Origin: Streptomyces hyaluromycini
Lineage (GTDB): Bacteria; Actinomycetota; Actinomycetes; Streptomycetales; Streptomycetaceae
Direction: 5' to 3'
Length of the DNA stretch: 64,000 nucleotides
Assembly (NCBI RefSeq): GCF_002217755.1
Contig: NZ_BCFL01000019.1
Coordinates: forward strand, 310,001 to 374,000
How positions within the stretch are numbered: position 1 is the stretch's first letter; each line of letters starts with the position of its first letter. The position numbers were made by a program, and so were the translations under genes. The notes below the pieces were generated by a model. It saw only the letters and a list, made by a program, of their open reading frames with translations, did no database searches and was not told where the DNA came from. Positions 8,187 to 17,523 of the stretch are shown here, piece by piece.

Positions 8187-9709
8187 AGGAACCCGTCCGG
8201 CACGGACCGGCCGTACAACTCGTCCAGGCCGATCAACAGCACTCCACTCCGAGCCGCCTCGGCCCGCAGAGCGTCGCTGAAACCCGCCGCGCTGAAACAG
8301 GCCAACCCGCAGTGCGAGGTGTCCATGCCGCGCCCGGCGAGCAGTTCCCTTGCGCGCGCGAGGCGTTCGAGGTGGTTGACGCCCATGACCGTGCCCCACT
8401 TCGCCTCGCCGAGCAGGGCGACCGACGGGCGGTTTCCCCCGGAACCCTGCTCGACGACGGCCACATCGACCTGGATCTGCCGACGCTCCTTCGGATCGGT
8501 CACGACGCCGCTGCCCACCTCGCCCAGCGAGGTACTCAGCAGGGTCCTCCCGGGCCCCAGGACGTATTCACGGCACATCGCCTCGAAGTGCGGACCGGCC
8601 ACCTGCGCCGCGAAACGCTGTCCCGCCTGGGCCCATACCTCCGTGGCCTGGCCCCCTTCCAACCGGGCCCAAGCCGGACGCATGACGGCCTCGTAGAAGG
8701 TGATGACGGGTTCCGTGATGCGGTACTGGGATTTCCCGGCCCGGAAGATGTCGACCTCCCGCACCAGAAGATGGCTGTCCTCCAAGACATTGAGCGGGTG
8801 CGAGATGTCGACGGACTTGCGGCCGATGTATCCCGCGATGCCTCCGCGCGTGGTGTTGCCCTGGGCCACGGCGGCCAGTACCGAGTGGTACAGCGCTGTG
8901 TCCCGGATGTCGGCCTCCTCGGCAAGCAGGTAGCGGGCTTCCCGGAAGAGGGGACTGAACGGGGAGAGAACCGTGCGGCAGATCCATTCGTCGAAGCCGT
9001 TGAGATCGGCGGGGACATCGTCCGCCAGGAACTGCCGGCGGTAAGCGGGCGTGCCACCGAGGACCGCGTGCAGCCGGGCCGCGAGTGCGGGATCCGTGGC
9101 GACACCCCAGAAGTCCGCCGCCGCCCGGTATCCGAAGGGCCGCACGACGAGTTCGAGCTGGGCCCGGCCCCGCAGCGGCGCACTACTGACCAGCAGCCCG
9201 CCCATGACGGACATCGCCGAACCGCACAGAAGCAGCCGCATGCGGCTCTCCTCCACCTGGCCCCGGTCGATCGCGCGCTGGATCAGGGAGGGAAGTTCCG
9301 GAGCCGCCCGCACCAGGTACGGGAACTCGTCGATGACCACGAGAAACGGGGTGTCCGGTGCCGGACCGCCGGGTGTCCGCGCGCCGGAGGCGGCGAGCCC
9401 GAAGAGGTAGGAGACCGCGTCGTCCCAGGTGGCGAAGGAGAAGGCCACCGGGGAGCCCACGTATTCGGCCAGGGCGGCGCTGAACTGCCGGAGAGACTCC
9501 GCCTCGGTGGCGTCGGTGGCCCCGAAGTAGAACCCGCCGCACTGCTCGACGAGCGCCCGCAGCAGATACGTCTTTCCCATACGACGCCTGCCACTGAGGA
9601 CTCCGAGCGCGGCGTGCGGCATGGGCCGGCCGACGAAGGCCGTGAGCGCGTCCCACTCGGGTCCCCGGTCGAAGACGCGTGACGGCTTGGACGGCCTTGG
9701 CTGCTGCAT
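8180..9709 (-). CDS. AAA ATPase with C-terminal DUF234 (PD-(D/E)xK-like) domain
   Basis: 509-residue protein of the archaeal-type ATPase family. The Walker A motif is GRRRMGKTYLL (about residue 40) and Walker B is FLVVIDEFPYLV (about 125). A winged-helix-like middle is followed by a C-terminal domain with VDVAVVEQ and LLGEAKWG, matching the D...ExK pattern of DUF234 nuclease-like folds. Function is not established for the family; DNA or defence roles are often suggested. ATG 9709 is chosen because GGGAG lies 5 nt upstream. It neighbours a PglX-like methyltransferase, and its stop codon falls in the inverted-repeat element. Confidence 0.82.
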   Translation of the reverse strand: MQQPRPSKPSRVFDRGPEWDALTAFVGRPMPHAALGVLSGRRRMGKTYLLRALVEQCGGFYFGATDATEAESLRQFSAALAEYVGSPVAFSFATWDDAVSYLFGLAASGARTPGGPAPDTPFLVVIDEFPYLVRAAPELPSLIQRAIDRGQVEESRMRLLLCGSAMSVMGGLLVSSAPLRGRAQLELVVRPFGYRAAADFWGVATDPALAARLHAVLGGTPAYRRQFLADDVPADLNGFDEWICRTVLSPFSPLFREARYLLAEEADIRDTALYHSVLAAVAQGNTTRGGIAGYIGRKSVDISHPLNVLEDSHLLVREVDIFRAGKSQYRITEPVITFYEAVMRPAWARLEGGQATEVWAQAGQRFAAQVAGPHFEAMCREYVLGPGRTLLSTSLGEVGSGVVTDPKERRQIQVDVAVVEQGSGGNRPSVALLGEAKWGTVMGVNHLERLARARELLAGRGMDTSHCGLACFSAAGFSDALRAEAARSGVLLIGLDELYGRSVPDGFLA

Positions 9710-9779
9710 GACCACTCCCAGGTCTCACTCTCGCTCTTGCTCTTAGGAACACACTTCTAAGGAGTGTATCCCTAACAGC

Positions 9780-9995
9780 TCATGAGGTCAGGAAGCTTCC
9801 GATGACGAACGCCAGCGTCGCCACCCCGATGAAGGTGGCACCTCCTGCCGCGAGCGCGCCGACGACCCGGTCCCCGGCCGGATGTCCTTCCTGTGCCACC
9901 CAGACGACCCCCGCCGCAACGGCACCGATCACCATCGCGCCGAGCAGGACGATCGCCACCCACACCCCCTTGCCCCCACTGCTGTCGCCGCCCAT
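9780..9995 (-). CDS. Small two-helix membrane protein, unknown
   Basis: 71 residues starting MGGDSSGGKG, with two hydrophobic stretches (about 12-34 and 48-69) separated by a charged loop. No family recognised. The ATG at 9995 lies about 10 nt after AAGGGGTGGG; an open frame extends to 10076 without a better site. It is divergent from the PglX-like gene and upstream of the ATPase on the same strand, so it may belong to that defence-like patch, but nothing in the sequence proves this. Confidence 0.5.
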   Translation of the reverse strand: MGGDSSGGKGVWVAIVLLGAMVIGAVAAGVVWVAQEGHPAGDRVVGALAAGGATFIGVATLAFVIGSFLTS

Positions 9996-10155
9996 GTGAG
10001 GCGCCCACCCCTTCCGTCGAGAACCGCTCCGGACCGTCGAGACCAACGAAGAGGAGCGTAGCAGCGACTCCAACACTCACCGATATTTATGACACTCTCG
10101 CGGTGATAGGGTTTTGTGGCACGGCATTGCGCGAGGAATGAGTGGGAAGGGGCCC

Positions 10156-13100
10156 ATGCCCGTCGACCAGGGCCTGACCGCGGACCTGATGCGACTCACC
10201 GCGCGCGTCGAGGCGGACCTGGCAGCGCGAGCCTCCGCCGACCCGGCCGGGCTGCGGTGGCGCGCGGAGTACGAGTCCGCCAGGACCCGCGGAGTGACGG
10301 CGAGGACCTGGAGCGCCTGGCTGGACGACCAGGTGTCCCGGACCGCGACGGCCTGGGTACTCGTCACCGTGATGATCAGGTTCTGCGAGGACAACGGTCT
10401 GCTCGACATCTCCCTCACCGGGGACGCGCCGTCCGGTGACCCCGTGCTCCAGGCCGTCGACCGGTTCCGTGATCACCCCGTCATGGGCATGGTGTTCGGA
10501 GACGGGAGCAGCCTCCTGAACGGGATGCGCCCAGGGGCGCGGGCATGCGCCGAACTCCTCGACTTCTGGCACGGCAGGACGCCCGACGGCACGCTCGTAC
10601 ACGACTTCACGGACGCAGCGCGGTCCACGAGCTTCTTGGCGGACCTCCACTCCTCGCTCGACGACGGCGCGCGTCAGTCGTACGGCCAGGTGCCGACACC
10701 TCGGTTCGTCGTCGATCTCGTCCACGACCTCACCCTCGAACCGGCCCTCGCCCAACAGGCATCCGACGCGGCGGGGCTGTCCGGCTTCCGGCTCGTGGAT
10801 CCCGCTTGCGGCTCGGGTGCATTCCTGCTCGGGGCATACGAACGGCTCTTTCGCCGTTGGACCGAGCTCAAGCCGGAGATGAGCCCCTGGCAGCGCGCGG
10901 CGCGGGCGCTGAGATCCGTGCACGGATGCGACATCGACCCGTGCGCCGTACTCGTCGCACGCTTCCGTCTGCTGCTGGCCGCGATGAACAGCACGCAGGA
11001 GCCGCGCATCGACGACGTTCCGGATCTGCCTCTGGTGGTGGCGGCCGGCGACTCCCTCCTGTACGGCAGTCCGGGTGGGCCGGGCGCACCGATACTCATG
11101 GACCTCGGCTCCGCAGCCGACGTCGACGCGTACGCCGATCGCCACGGGCTCCTCGACCGCGCCTCCTATCACGTGGTGACGACCAATCCGCCGTATGTCA
11201 CGGTCAAGGACAAGGCCCTGTTCGCGGCCTACAGAGACGCCTACGACAGTTGCAGCGGTCCCTACGCGCTTTCGGTCCCCTTCACCGAACTCGCCTTCCG
11301 GCTCGCGCGGCCGGGCGCGACGGCGGGCCGGGTCGGCCTGCTGACCTCCAACGCCTTCATGAAGCGCGAGTTCGGACGAAACCTCGTCGAGCGCTTCCTC
11401 CCCACAGTCGAGATCTCCCACGTCATCGACACATCCGGGGCCTACATCCCCGGACACGGCACCCCTACGGTCGTCCTCGTGGGCCGCAGCCGGGTGCCCG
11501 ATCCCAACCTGCCCGTGCATGTCGTCGTCGGCCGTCGAGGCGAGCCCGGGGCACCGGTCGAGCCTGCCGAGGGAGCCGTCTGGCGGTCGCTGCGTCGCCT
11601 GGCGTTCGAGCCGCCCAGGGCGACGAGCGAGTGGGCGGAGTCCTACGTCCAGGAGCGCGAGCAGCTCCGCACCTTCCCCTGGACCCTCACCCCGACGGAC
11701 GCCCGGGAAGCGCTGCGCCGAATGGAAACGGGGAAACGGCTCCGCGACCGCGCGGTCCGCATCGGATACGCAGCCAATACCGGATCCGACGACATCTTCT
11801 GCGCCACTGCCGACACCTTCCGGCGCTCCGGGGCCGAGGAGAGCGCGACCGTCCCGGTGCTGACCGGATCCGAGGTGCGCGACTGGTCGGCGGACCCGGC
11901 GCTCGTGGCGTTCTTTCCACGGACCGGACGCGACGGGACACCCGTCGACCTCCGCGGACTCCCGGGACACCACCGGCGCCTGTGGCCCTACCGAACGGTG
12001 CTGCGCGAACGGCCGGGCACGAAGAAGAAGGCGCCGTGGTACGACTGGCACCAGATCTCGGCCGGCTGGGACACGCACCCTTGGTCGATCGTCTTCCCCT
12101 GGGTGGCCACCCACCCTCACTTCACCCTTCTCCGCGGCTCCGCCGTCCCGCTGAATTCCGCGCCGGAGATCAAGCTTTCACCGAGCGAATCGGAGGACTC
12201 TCACCTCGGGCTCCTCGGTGCGCTGAACAGCTCGGCCGTCTGCTTCTGGCTCAAGCAGATGAGTCAGAGCAAGGGGCAGCCGCGCGCCGGCCAGCTCCGA
12301 GGCGGCGAAGCCTGGGAGAAGATCTATGAGTTCACCTCCACCCGACTTCTCGATCTGCCGCTTCCCGAGGCGTTCCCGCACGCGCAAGCGGCGGAGCTGG
12401 ACCGGTTGGCGGTCGAGTCGAGGCATGTCCTGACCGACGTAGCCGATCCCGCCACCCACCTCGACGACCGGTTCCTCAGCCGGGCCCGCGAGCGGTGGCA
12501 GACCCTCCGGTCTCGGATGGTCGCAGCCCAGGAGGAGCTCGACTGGCAGGTGTACGCCCTGTACGGCCTGGTCGCCGAGGAGGGGCTGACCGCCCAGGGA
12601 GACCTTCCGAGTGTCGCCCTGGGCGAGCGAGCGTTCGAGATCGCGCTGGCGAGGCGGGTCGCTACGGGCGAGGAACAGACCGATTGGTTCACCCGCCATA
12701 CGACGACGCCGGTGACCGACATTCCCAGGCACTGGCCCTCGGCGTACCGGGACCTCGTGGAGCGCCGTGTGTACGCCATCCAGCAGAGCCCTGTGATGGC
12801 TCTGCTGGAACAGCCTGAGTACAAGCGTCGCTGGGCCGCTCCGCCCTGGGAGGTCCTGATCCACGGCATCCTCAAGGAGCGTCTGCTCGACCGTTGTGAG
12901 TCGTCCCGACTGTGGTACGAGCACACGGTCCAAGGCAGGCGTCCGGTGACTCTGACGGTCCGGAAACTGGCCGAACTGCTCGGCAAGGACGAGGACTTCA
13001 CCTCCGTGGCGGCGCTCTACTCGCGGTCGTACACGCCGGGAGCGGTCAACGTGAGCGAGGTGTTGCTCGAACTTCTCGCCGATGAGCACGTTCCCCAGGC

Positions 13101-13653
13101 TGCGCCGCTTCGGTACAAGGCGTCCGGTCTCGACAAACGGCGCCAGTGGGAGGAACTGTGGAAGGCGCAGCGCTGGGACGACAGCCAGGGACACATCGAC
13201 AGTGAGGTGCCGCACCCGGTCCCGCCGCGCTTCACGTCGGCGGACTTCCTCAGGCCCTCCTACTGGAGACGGCGTGGGAAGTACGACATGCCCAGCGAGC
13301 GTTTCGTGTCGTTCGCGTCGTCGGCCTCGCCGCTGTCCCTCACCACGACGATCGGCTGGGCGGGCTGGAGCGCGGATGAGCGTGCCCTGGCCGTACTGGA
13401 CCTGCTCGACGCCGGCTCCCATGCCCACACGCACCGCCCGGCATCAGCCCTCCCGCTGCTCAGGGCGCTCGTGGACCAACTGCCTCGGATCACAGCGCCC
13501 GGTGATGAACCCGCCGCTGACGCGGAAGCGCGAGAGGAGCTTCTTCACCGCCGCTATGCCGAACACCTCACCCGCCTCGGCCTGTCGGCCGAGGAAGTGA
13601 TGTCGTGGCGGCCTGCCGCGCCGAAAAGAGGCAGACCGCGCAAGGGCGCTTGA
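10156..13653 (+). CDS. pglX: PglX-like (BREX-2) adenine-specific DNA methyltransferase
   Basis: 1165-residue protein. The N-terminal region (RTWSAWLDDQVSRTATAWV) is characteristic of BREX-2/Pgl PglX. The SAM motif is VDPACGSGAFLLGAYERL (about 213-230) and the gamma-class catalytic motif is TNPPYVTV (about 345). A long C-terminal region resembles the target-recognition and helical parts of type IIG/PglX enzymes. In the S. coelicolor Pgl phage-resistance system, PglX works with PglW, PglY and PglZ; none of these is in this window, so this is an orphan copy or has partners elsewhere. ATG 10156 is preferred over 10138 because GGGAAGGGG ends 5 nt before it. It ends 4 bp from the convergent flavin reductase gene. 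Confidence 0.82.
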   Translation: MPVDQGLTADLMRLTARVEADLAARASADPAGLRWRAEYESARTRGVTARTWSAWLDDQVSRTATAWVLVTVMIRFCEDNGLLDISLTGDAPSGDPVLQAVDRFRDHPVMGMVFGDGSSLLNGMRPGARACAELLDFWHGRTPDGTLVHDFTDAARSTSFLADLHSSLDDGARQSYGQVPTPRFVVDLVHDLTLEPALAQQASDAAGLSGFRLVDPACGSGAFLLGAYERLFRRWTELKPEMSPWQRAARALRSVHGCDIDPCAVLVARFRLLLAAMNSTQEPRIDDVPDLPLVVAAGDSLLYGSPGGPGAPILMDLGSAADVDAYADRHGLLDRASYHVVTTNPPYVTVKDKALFAAYRDAYDSCSGPYALSVPFTELAFRLARPGATAGRVGLLTSNAFMKREFGRNLVERFLPTVEISHVIDTSGAYIPGHGTPTVVLVGRSRVPDPNLPVHVVVGRRGEPGAPVEPAEGAVWRSLRRLAFEPPRATSEWAESYVQEREQLRTFPWTLTPTDAREALRRMETGKRLRDRAVRIGYAANTGSDDIFCATADTFRRSGAEESATVPVLTGSEVRDWSADPALVAFFPRTGRDGTPVDLRGLPGHHRRLWPYRTVLRERPGTKKKAPWYDWHQISAGWDTHPWSIVFPWVATHPHFTLLRGSAVPLNSAPEIKLSPSESEDSHLGLLGALNSSAVCFWLKQMSQSKGQPRAGQLRGGEAWEKIYEFTSTRLLDLPLPEAFPHAQAAELDRLAVESRHVLTDVADPATHLDDRFLSRARERWQTLRSRMVAAQEELDWQVYALYGLVAEEGLTAQGDLPSVALGERAFEIALARRVATGEEQTDWFTRHTTTPVTDIPRHWPSAYRDLVERRVYAIQQSPVMALLEQPEYKRRWAAPPWEVLIHGILKERLLDRCESSRLWYEHTVQGRRPVTLTVRKLAELLGKDEDFTSVAALYSRSYTPGAVNVSEVLLELLADEHVPQAAPLRYKASGLDKRRQWEELWKAQRWDDSQGHIDSEVPHPVPPRFTSADFLRPSYWRRRGKYDMPSERFVSFASSASPLSLTTTIGWAGWSADERALAVLDLLDAGSHAHTHRPASALPLLRALVDQLPRITAPGDEPAADAEAREELLHRRYAEHLTRLGLSAEEVMSWRPAAPKRGRPRKGA

Positions 13654-13657
13654 TCAG

Positions 13658-14257
13658 TTACAGGAAGCGCCCTTTGTGGAACAGCAGGGGTGCCCGGTCC
13701 GGGTCGTCGCCCGTGCCCAGTGCGGTCACCCGGCCGACCACGATCAGGTGGTCGCCGCCCGTGTGCACCGCGTGGACGGCGCAGTCGATCCAGGCGGTGG
13801 CACCGGTCAGCCGGGGGGAGCCGGAGACCGGGGCCGCGTCGTACGGCACGCCGGTGAACTTGTCCGCACCGCTCACCGCGAAGGCGCGGCACAGTTCGCC
13901 CTGGCCCGCGCCGAGGACGTTGACGCAGAAGACACCGGCGCGGGCGATGCGCGGCCAGGTGGCCGACGTACGGCCGACCATGAAGCAGATCAGGGGCGGG
14001 TCGAGGGAGAGGGAGGAGAAGGACTGGCAGGCGAAACCGGCGGGGGAGGGCTCGCCCTCGGCGGCCGGTGCGGTGATCACGGTCACCCCGGTCGCGAAGC
14101 TGCCGAGCACGCGCCGGAACTCCGCCGCGTCGACCGGCGCCCGCTCGTCCGCGCGCACGCACCGCAACTCCGGGCGCGGCAGCGCCTCCACCGGCCCCGC
14201 CCCGGGAGCCGACCTCAGATAACGGACGGCGGCCGCGGCCGCCCCTGCGTGTCCCAT
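13658..14257 (-). CDS. Flavin reductase family protein (HpaC/HsaB-like)
   Basis: 199 residues with the family core FRRVLGSFATGVTVIT (about 47-62), GFACQSFSSLSLDPPLI and the C-terminal HLIVVGRV. Such proteins use NAD(P)H to supply reduced FMN or FAD to a two-component monooxygenase; HsaB does so for HsaA in steroid ring A degradation. No HsaA-type oxygenase is visible here, so the partner is unknown. Start: GTG and ATG codons are adjacent after GGAGAG; ATG 14257 is chosen. A TGACG palindrome lies 18 bp upstream, placing it in the catabolic regulon. Confidence 0.85.
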   Translation of the reverse strand: MGHAGAAAAAVRYLRSAPGAGPVEALPRPELRCVRADERAPVDAAEFRRVLGSFATGVTVITAPAAEGEPSPAGFACQSFSSLSLDPPLICFMVGRTSATWPRIARAGVFCVNVLGAGQGELCRAFAVSGADKFTGVPYDAAPVSGSPRLTGATAWIDCAVHAVHTGGDHLIVVGRVTALGTGDDPDRAPLLFHKGRFL

Positions 14258-14274
14258 CACCTCTCCATTGAAAG

Positions 14275-14287
14275 TGACGGGCCGTCA
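14275..14287. promoter_or_regulatory. Regulon operator upstream of flavin reductase
   Basis: TGACGGGCCGTCA, a near-perfect 13-bp palindrome followed by GA, ends 18 bp before the flavin reductase start. It lies between that gene and the 3' end of the enoyl-CoA hydratase gene, so it marks a separate promoter for the reductase. Confidence 0.75.
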
Positions 14288-14318
14288 GATGGGAAGGGGC
14301 AGGGACCCGGCAGCACCG

Positions 14319-15128
14319 TCATCGGCCCTGGAAATCGGGGCTTCTGCGCTCCACGAAGGCCCGTACGCCCTCCTGGGCGTCCCGGGTCGTCATGTTGATC
14401 TCCTGGGCGGCCGCCTCGGCGGCGAAGGCGGACGCCCGGTCGGTGTCCAGGGACGCGTTGACCAGCTGCTTGGTGAGGGCGAGGGCACGGGTGGGGCCGG
14501 CGGCCAGGCGGGCGGCCCAGTCGCGGGCCGTCTTCGGCAGCTCCGCGTCCGGGACGACCCGGTTCACCAGGCCGAGCCGCTCGGCCTCCGGGGCGGAGAG
14601 GGCGTCGCCGAAGAACATCAGCTCCTTGGCGCGGTGCGGGCCGACCAGGCGGGGCAGGAGGTAGGCGCCGCCGCCGTCGGGGACCAGGCCGCGGCGGACG
14701 AACACCTCGATGAAACGGGCCGATTCGGCGGCCAGGACCAGGTCGCAGGCGAGCGCGAGGTGGACGCCGAGACCGGCGGCGGTGCCGTTGACCGCCGCGA
14801 TCACCGGCTTCTCGCAGTCGAGGACGGCGGCGACGAGCCGCTGGGCACCGAGCCGGATGGTCCGGGCCACGTCGCCGGGCACGCGTTCGGCGGAGGCGCC
14901 GGGGGTGCCGTCGGCCGTGCTGCCGCTGCCGCGGAGGTCGGCGCCCGCGCAGAAGCCGCGGCCGGTGCCCGTGATGACCACCGCGCCGATCCCCGGGTCC
15001 GCGGAGGCCTCGCCGAGGAGGCGGATGACGTGCTCGCGCTGGTCGGGGGTGAGGGCGTTGAGGGCGTCGGGGCGGTCGAGGGTGAGGTGTGCGACCCGCT
15101 CCGCCGTCACGTACCGGACGGTGTCCAT
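14319..15128 (-). CDS. Enoyl-CoA hydratase/isomerase family (crotonase)
   Basis: 269 residues with the crotonase fold. Oxyanion-hole segments are GRGFCAGADLRG and AAVNGTAAGLGVHLALACDLVLA, followed by RRGLVPDGGGAYLLPRLVG, the usual form in actinobacterial PaaG/EchA proteins. It would hydrate or isomerise an unsaturated acyl-CoA. ATG 15128 overlaps the stop of the upstream CoA-synthetase gene (ATGA), so the two are co-translated; the much longer open frame to 16214 is a shadow. The pair is driven from the double operator at 17392-17428. Confidence 0.9.
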   Translation of the reverse strand: MDTVRYVTAERVAHLTLDRPDALNALTPDQREHVIRLLGEASADPGIGAVVITGTGRGFCAGADLRGSGSTADGTPGASAERVPGDVARTIRLGAQRLVAAVLDCEKPVIAAVNGTAAGLGVHLALACDLVLAAESARFIEVFVRRGLVPDGGGAYLLPRLVGPHRAKELMFFGDALSAPEAERLGLVNRVVPDAELPKTARDWAARLAAGPTRALALTKQLVNASLDTDRASAFAAEAAAQEINMTTRDAQEGVRAFVERRSPDFQGR

Positions 15129-17356
15129 CAGCGGCACACCGCCAGCGCGTCCAGCGCCACCGCGCCCTGGCCCTGCTCCAGCACCATCAGCGGGTTGATG
15201 TCGAGTTCGGCGAGCTGGCCGCCGAGTTCCAGCGCCATCCGCTGCACCCGCAGGACCACTTCGACGAGCGCGTCCAGATCGGCCGGCGGCCGGCCCCGGA
15301 CCCCGTCCAGCAGGGCCCGCCCGCGCAGCTCCGCGAGCATGTCCCGGGCCTGGTCCTCGCCGAACGGCGGCACCCGTACGGCCGCGTCGTGCAGGACCTC
15401 GACCAGGACCCCGCCGAGCCCCACGGTCACGGTCGGCCCGAAGAGGTCGTCGTGGGTGACCCCGACGACCATCTCCACGCCCCGCTCCACCATCTGGCAG
15501 ACCAGCACGCCGTCCAGGGCGACCCCCTCGTACCGCGCGATGTCCGTCAACTCGCGGTACGCGTCCCGTACCTGGCTGGCCGAGGTCAGCCCGATCTTCA
15601 CCAGGCCCAGCTCCGTCTTGTGGGCGATCTGGCCGCCGGACGCCTTCATCACCACCGGGTAGCCGACCAGCCCGGCCGCGCGCACGGCCGCCGCCGCGCT
15701 GGTCACCAGCTGCTCGCGGGGCACCCGGATGCCGTACGCGCGCAGCAGCTGCTTCGCCGCGTGCTCGCTCAGCTGCTGCCCGGGACGCATCAGCGCGAGC
15801 GCCTTGCGGTAGGAGGGCGAGGGGGTGCGCGGGGCCTCGTCGAAGGGGGAGCGGTAGGTGCTCACGAAGCGGTGGTGGTCGAGGTAGGCGCGGACGGCGG
15901 TGAGGCAGTTGCCGACCGTGCGGAAGGTGGCCACCCGGGAGGAGCCGAGCAGGACCTCGCGGTAGGCGGCCTCGGTGCCGACCGGGGAGCCCCACACCAC
16001 GCACACCAGCTTGTCGGTCGCCTCGGCCGCGTCGACCAGGTCCTGGACGAGCTTGTCGCTGAGCGGCGGGAAGGGCCCGGTGATCGGGCAGACCAGCACC
16101 CCGACCTCCGGGTCGGCGAGGATCGCGTCGATGATCTTCCGGCCGCGCCAGTCGCCCACCGGGTGCCCCCCGTTGTCGACCGGGTTGGCCACGCTCAGGT
16201 ACTCCGGTATCCACTGGTGCAGCTCGGCCTGCCGCGCCTGCGACAGCACCGGGAGCCGCAGCCCCGCCCCGGAGGCCAGGTCGGCGACGTGTGCGCCCGT
16301 ACCGCCCGAGATCGAGTAGACGACCACCCCGTCGGCCAGCGGTGCCCGGGCCCGGGCCAGCAGGGCGGCGGTGTCCTGGAGTTCGTCGAGGCCGTCGACG
16401 CGGATCACCCCGTACTGCCGCAGCGCCGCGTCGACCACGTCGTCCGCGCCGGTCAGCTTGCCGGTGTGGGAGGCGGCGGTGCGGGCACCGGCCTCGGTGC
16501 GGCCGACCTTCACGGCGACCACGGGCACCTGGCGGCGGGCCGCGCGGTCGGCGGCGAGCAGGAAGGCGCGGCCGTCCTTGAGGCCCTCGACGTAACAGGC
16601 GATGGCGCCGACCTCGGGGCGCTCGGCGAAGTAGGAGATGAAGTCGGCGGTCTCCAGGTCGGCCTCGTTGCCGGTCGGCGCCCAGTGGGAGAGCCGGATG
16701 CCGAGTTCCTGCGCGGCGAAGACCGGCCTCCCCTGGTGTCCCGACTGGGTGATCAGCGCGATCGCCGGGCCGTCCAGGTCGTCGCGGAACCGCTCGAAGG
16801 CGTTCAGGTTGGTGTTCGGGCCGAGCAGCCGGAGCCCGGACCGCCGTACGGCCGCCGCCAGGCGGGTCTGGGCCGCCGCGCCCTCCTCGCCGGTCTCCGC
16901 GAACCCGGAGGCGAAGGCCACGGCGAACTTCACCTTGGCCTCGGCGAGTTCCTCGATCACCGGCAGCGGGTCGGCGACCAGGAGGACGGCGAGGTCGACC
17001 TGCTCGGGCAGGCCGGCGACGGAGGGCACGCAGGGGATGCCGAAGACCGAGGGCCGGGTCGGATGCACCGGGTGCACCCGGGCCCCGACCCGCCCGGCCC
17101 AGTCGAGCAGCTGCCGGGTGATGCCGGTGTTGGGCCGCCCCTCGGCGTCCGAGGCGCCGATCACGGCGACGGACTCGGGGCGGAAGAACCTGTCCAGATC
17201 CGGTACGTCCGCATACAGCGGCCGTCCGCTGACGTCCAGCTCCTCCGTGTCGGCCGTGCGGCCGTGGACGGCCGGCCCGGGACGCTGCTCACCGCAGGCG
17301 ATGACCCGGGCCCGGCGGGAGTCGGTGGTGAGGGTGCCGTGGGTTGATCCAAGCAT
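15128..17356 (-). CDS. NDP-forming acyl-CoA synthetase (acetate-CoA ligase-like, fused)
   Basis: 742-residue fusion of the two subunit types of ADP-forming acyl-CoA synthetases. An N-terminal CoA-binding Rossmann domain (FFRPESVAVIGASDAEG, about 45) is followed by succinyl-CoA ligase-like domains (ALITQSGHQG; YSISGGTGAHVADLA) and a C-terminal ATP-grasp domain (GYPVVMKASGGQIAHKTELG, about residue 560). Such enzymes make acyl-CoA from an acid, CoA and NTP without AMP; substrate range cannot be read here. ATG 17356 follows GGAGCGGGCGGAA; ten extra residues upstream are unsupported. It is the first gene of a two-gene operon with the crotonase, preceded by two mirror-image operators. Confidence 0.87.
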   Translation of the reverse strand: MLGSTHGTLTTDSRRARVIACGEQRPGPAVHGRTADTEELDVSGRPLYADVPDLDRFFRPESVAVIGASDAEGRPNTGITRQLLDWAGRVGARVHPVHPTRPSVFGIPCVPSVAGLPEQVDLAVLLVADPLPVIEELAEAKVKFAVAFASGFAETGEEGAAAQTRLAAAVRRSGLRLLGPNTNLNAFERFRDDLDGPAIALITQSGHQGRPVFAAQELGIRLSHWAPTGNEADLETADFISYFAERPEVGAIACYVEGLKDGRAFLLAADRAARRQVPVVAVKVGRTEAGARTAASHTGKLTGADDVVDAALRQYGVIRVDGLDELQDTAALLARARAPLADGVVVYSISGGTGAHVADLASGAGLRLPVLSQARQAELHQWIPEYLSVANPVDNGGHPVGDWRGRKIIDAILADPEVGVLVCPITGPFPPLSDKLVQDLVDAAEATDKLVCVVWGSPVGTEAAYREVLLGSSRVATFRTVGNCLTAVRAYLDHHRFVSTYRSPFDEAPRTPSPSYRKALALMRPGQQLSEHAAKQLLRAYGIRVPREQLVTSAAAAVRAAGLVGYPVVMKASGGQIAHKTELGLVKIGLTSASQVRDAYRELTDIARYEGVALDGVLVCQMVERGVEMVVGVTHDDLFGPTVTVGLGGVLVEVLHDAAVRVPPFGEDQARDMLAELRGRALLDGVRGRPPADLDALVEVVLRVQRMALELGGQLAELDINPLMVLEQGQGAVALDALAVCR

Positions 17357-17391
17357 CGTTCCGCCCGCTCCTGTGTGACAGCACAATTAAC

Positions 17392-17428
17392 TGACGCAGT
17401 GTCAGATTACTGAACTGACACTGCGTCA
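17392..17428. promoter_or_regulatory. Mirror-image operator pair upstream of CoA synthetase
   Basis: TGACGCAGTGTCA at 17392-17404 and TGACACTGCGTCA at 17416-17428 are exact reverse complements, 24 bp centre to centre (just over two helical turns). The region lies 35 bp upstream of the synthetase start; the gene on its other side (amine oxidase) ends there, so both sites serve one promoter. Confidence 0.78.
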
Positions 17429-17523
17429 GGAACTGGTCTGCACGCAAAGTTGGAGCAGGAAGTTGAAGCCGGAAGTTGCCACCGGGGGTTCCCCGGAGGT
17501 TGCGCCGGGAGTGCTCCGCCGGC

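Noticed and set aside
10087..12120. Leftward 677-codon frame opposite pglX
   Set aside because: Shadow ORF: no recognisable domain, and the plus strand encodes clear methyltransferase motifs.
14319..16214. 631-codon frame extending the crotonase upstream
   Set aside because: It lies opposite the coding frame of the CoA synthetase; ATG 15128 with ATGA overlap explains the gene.
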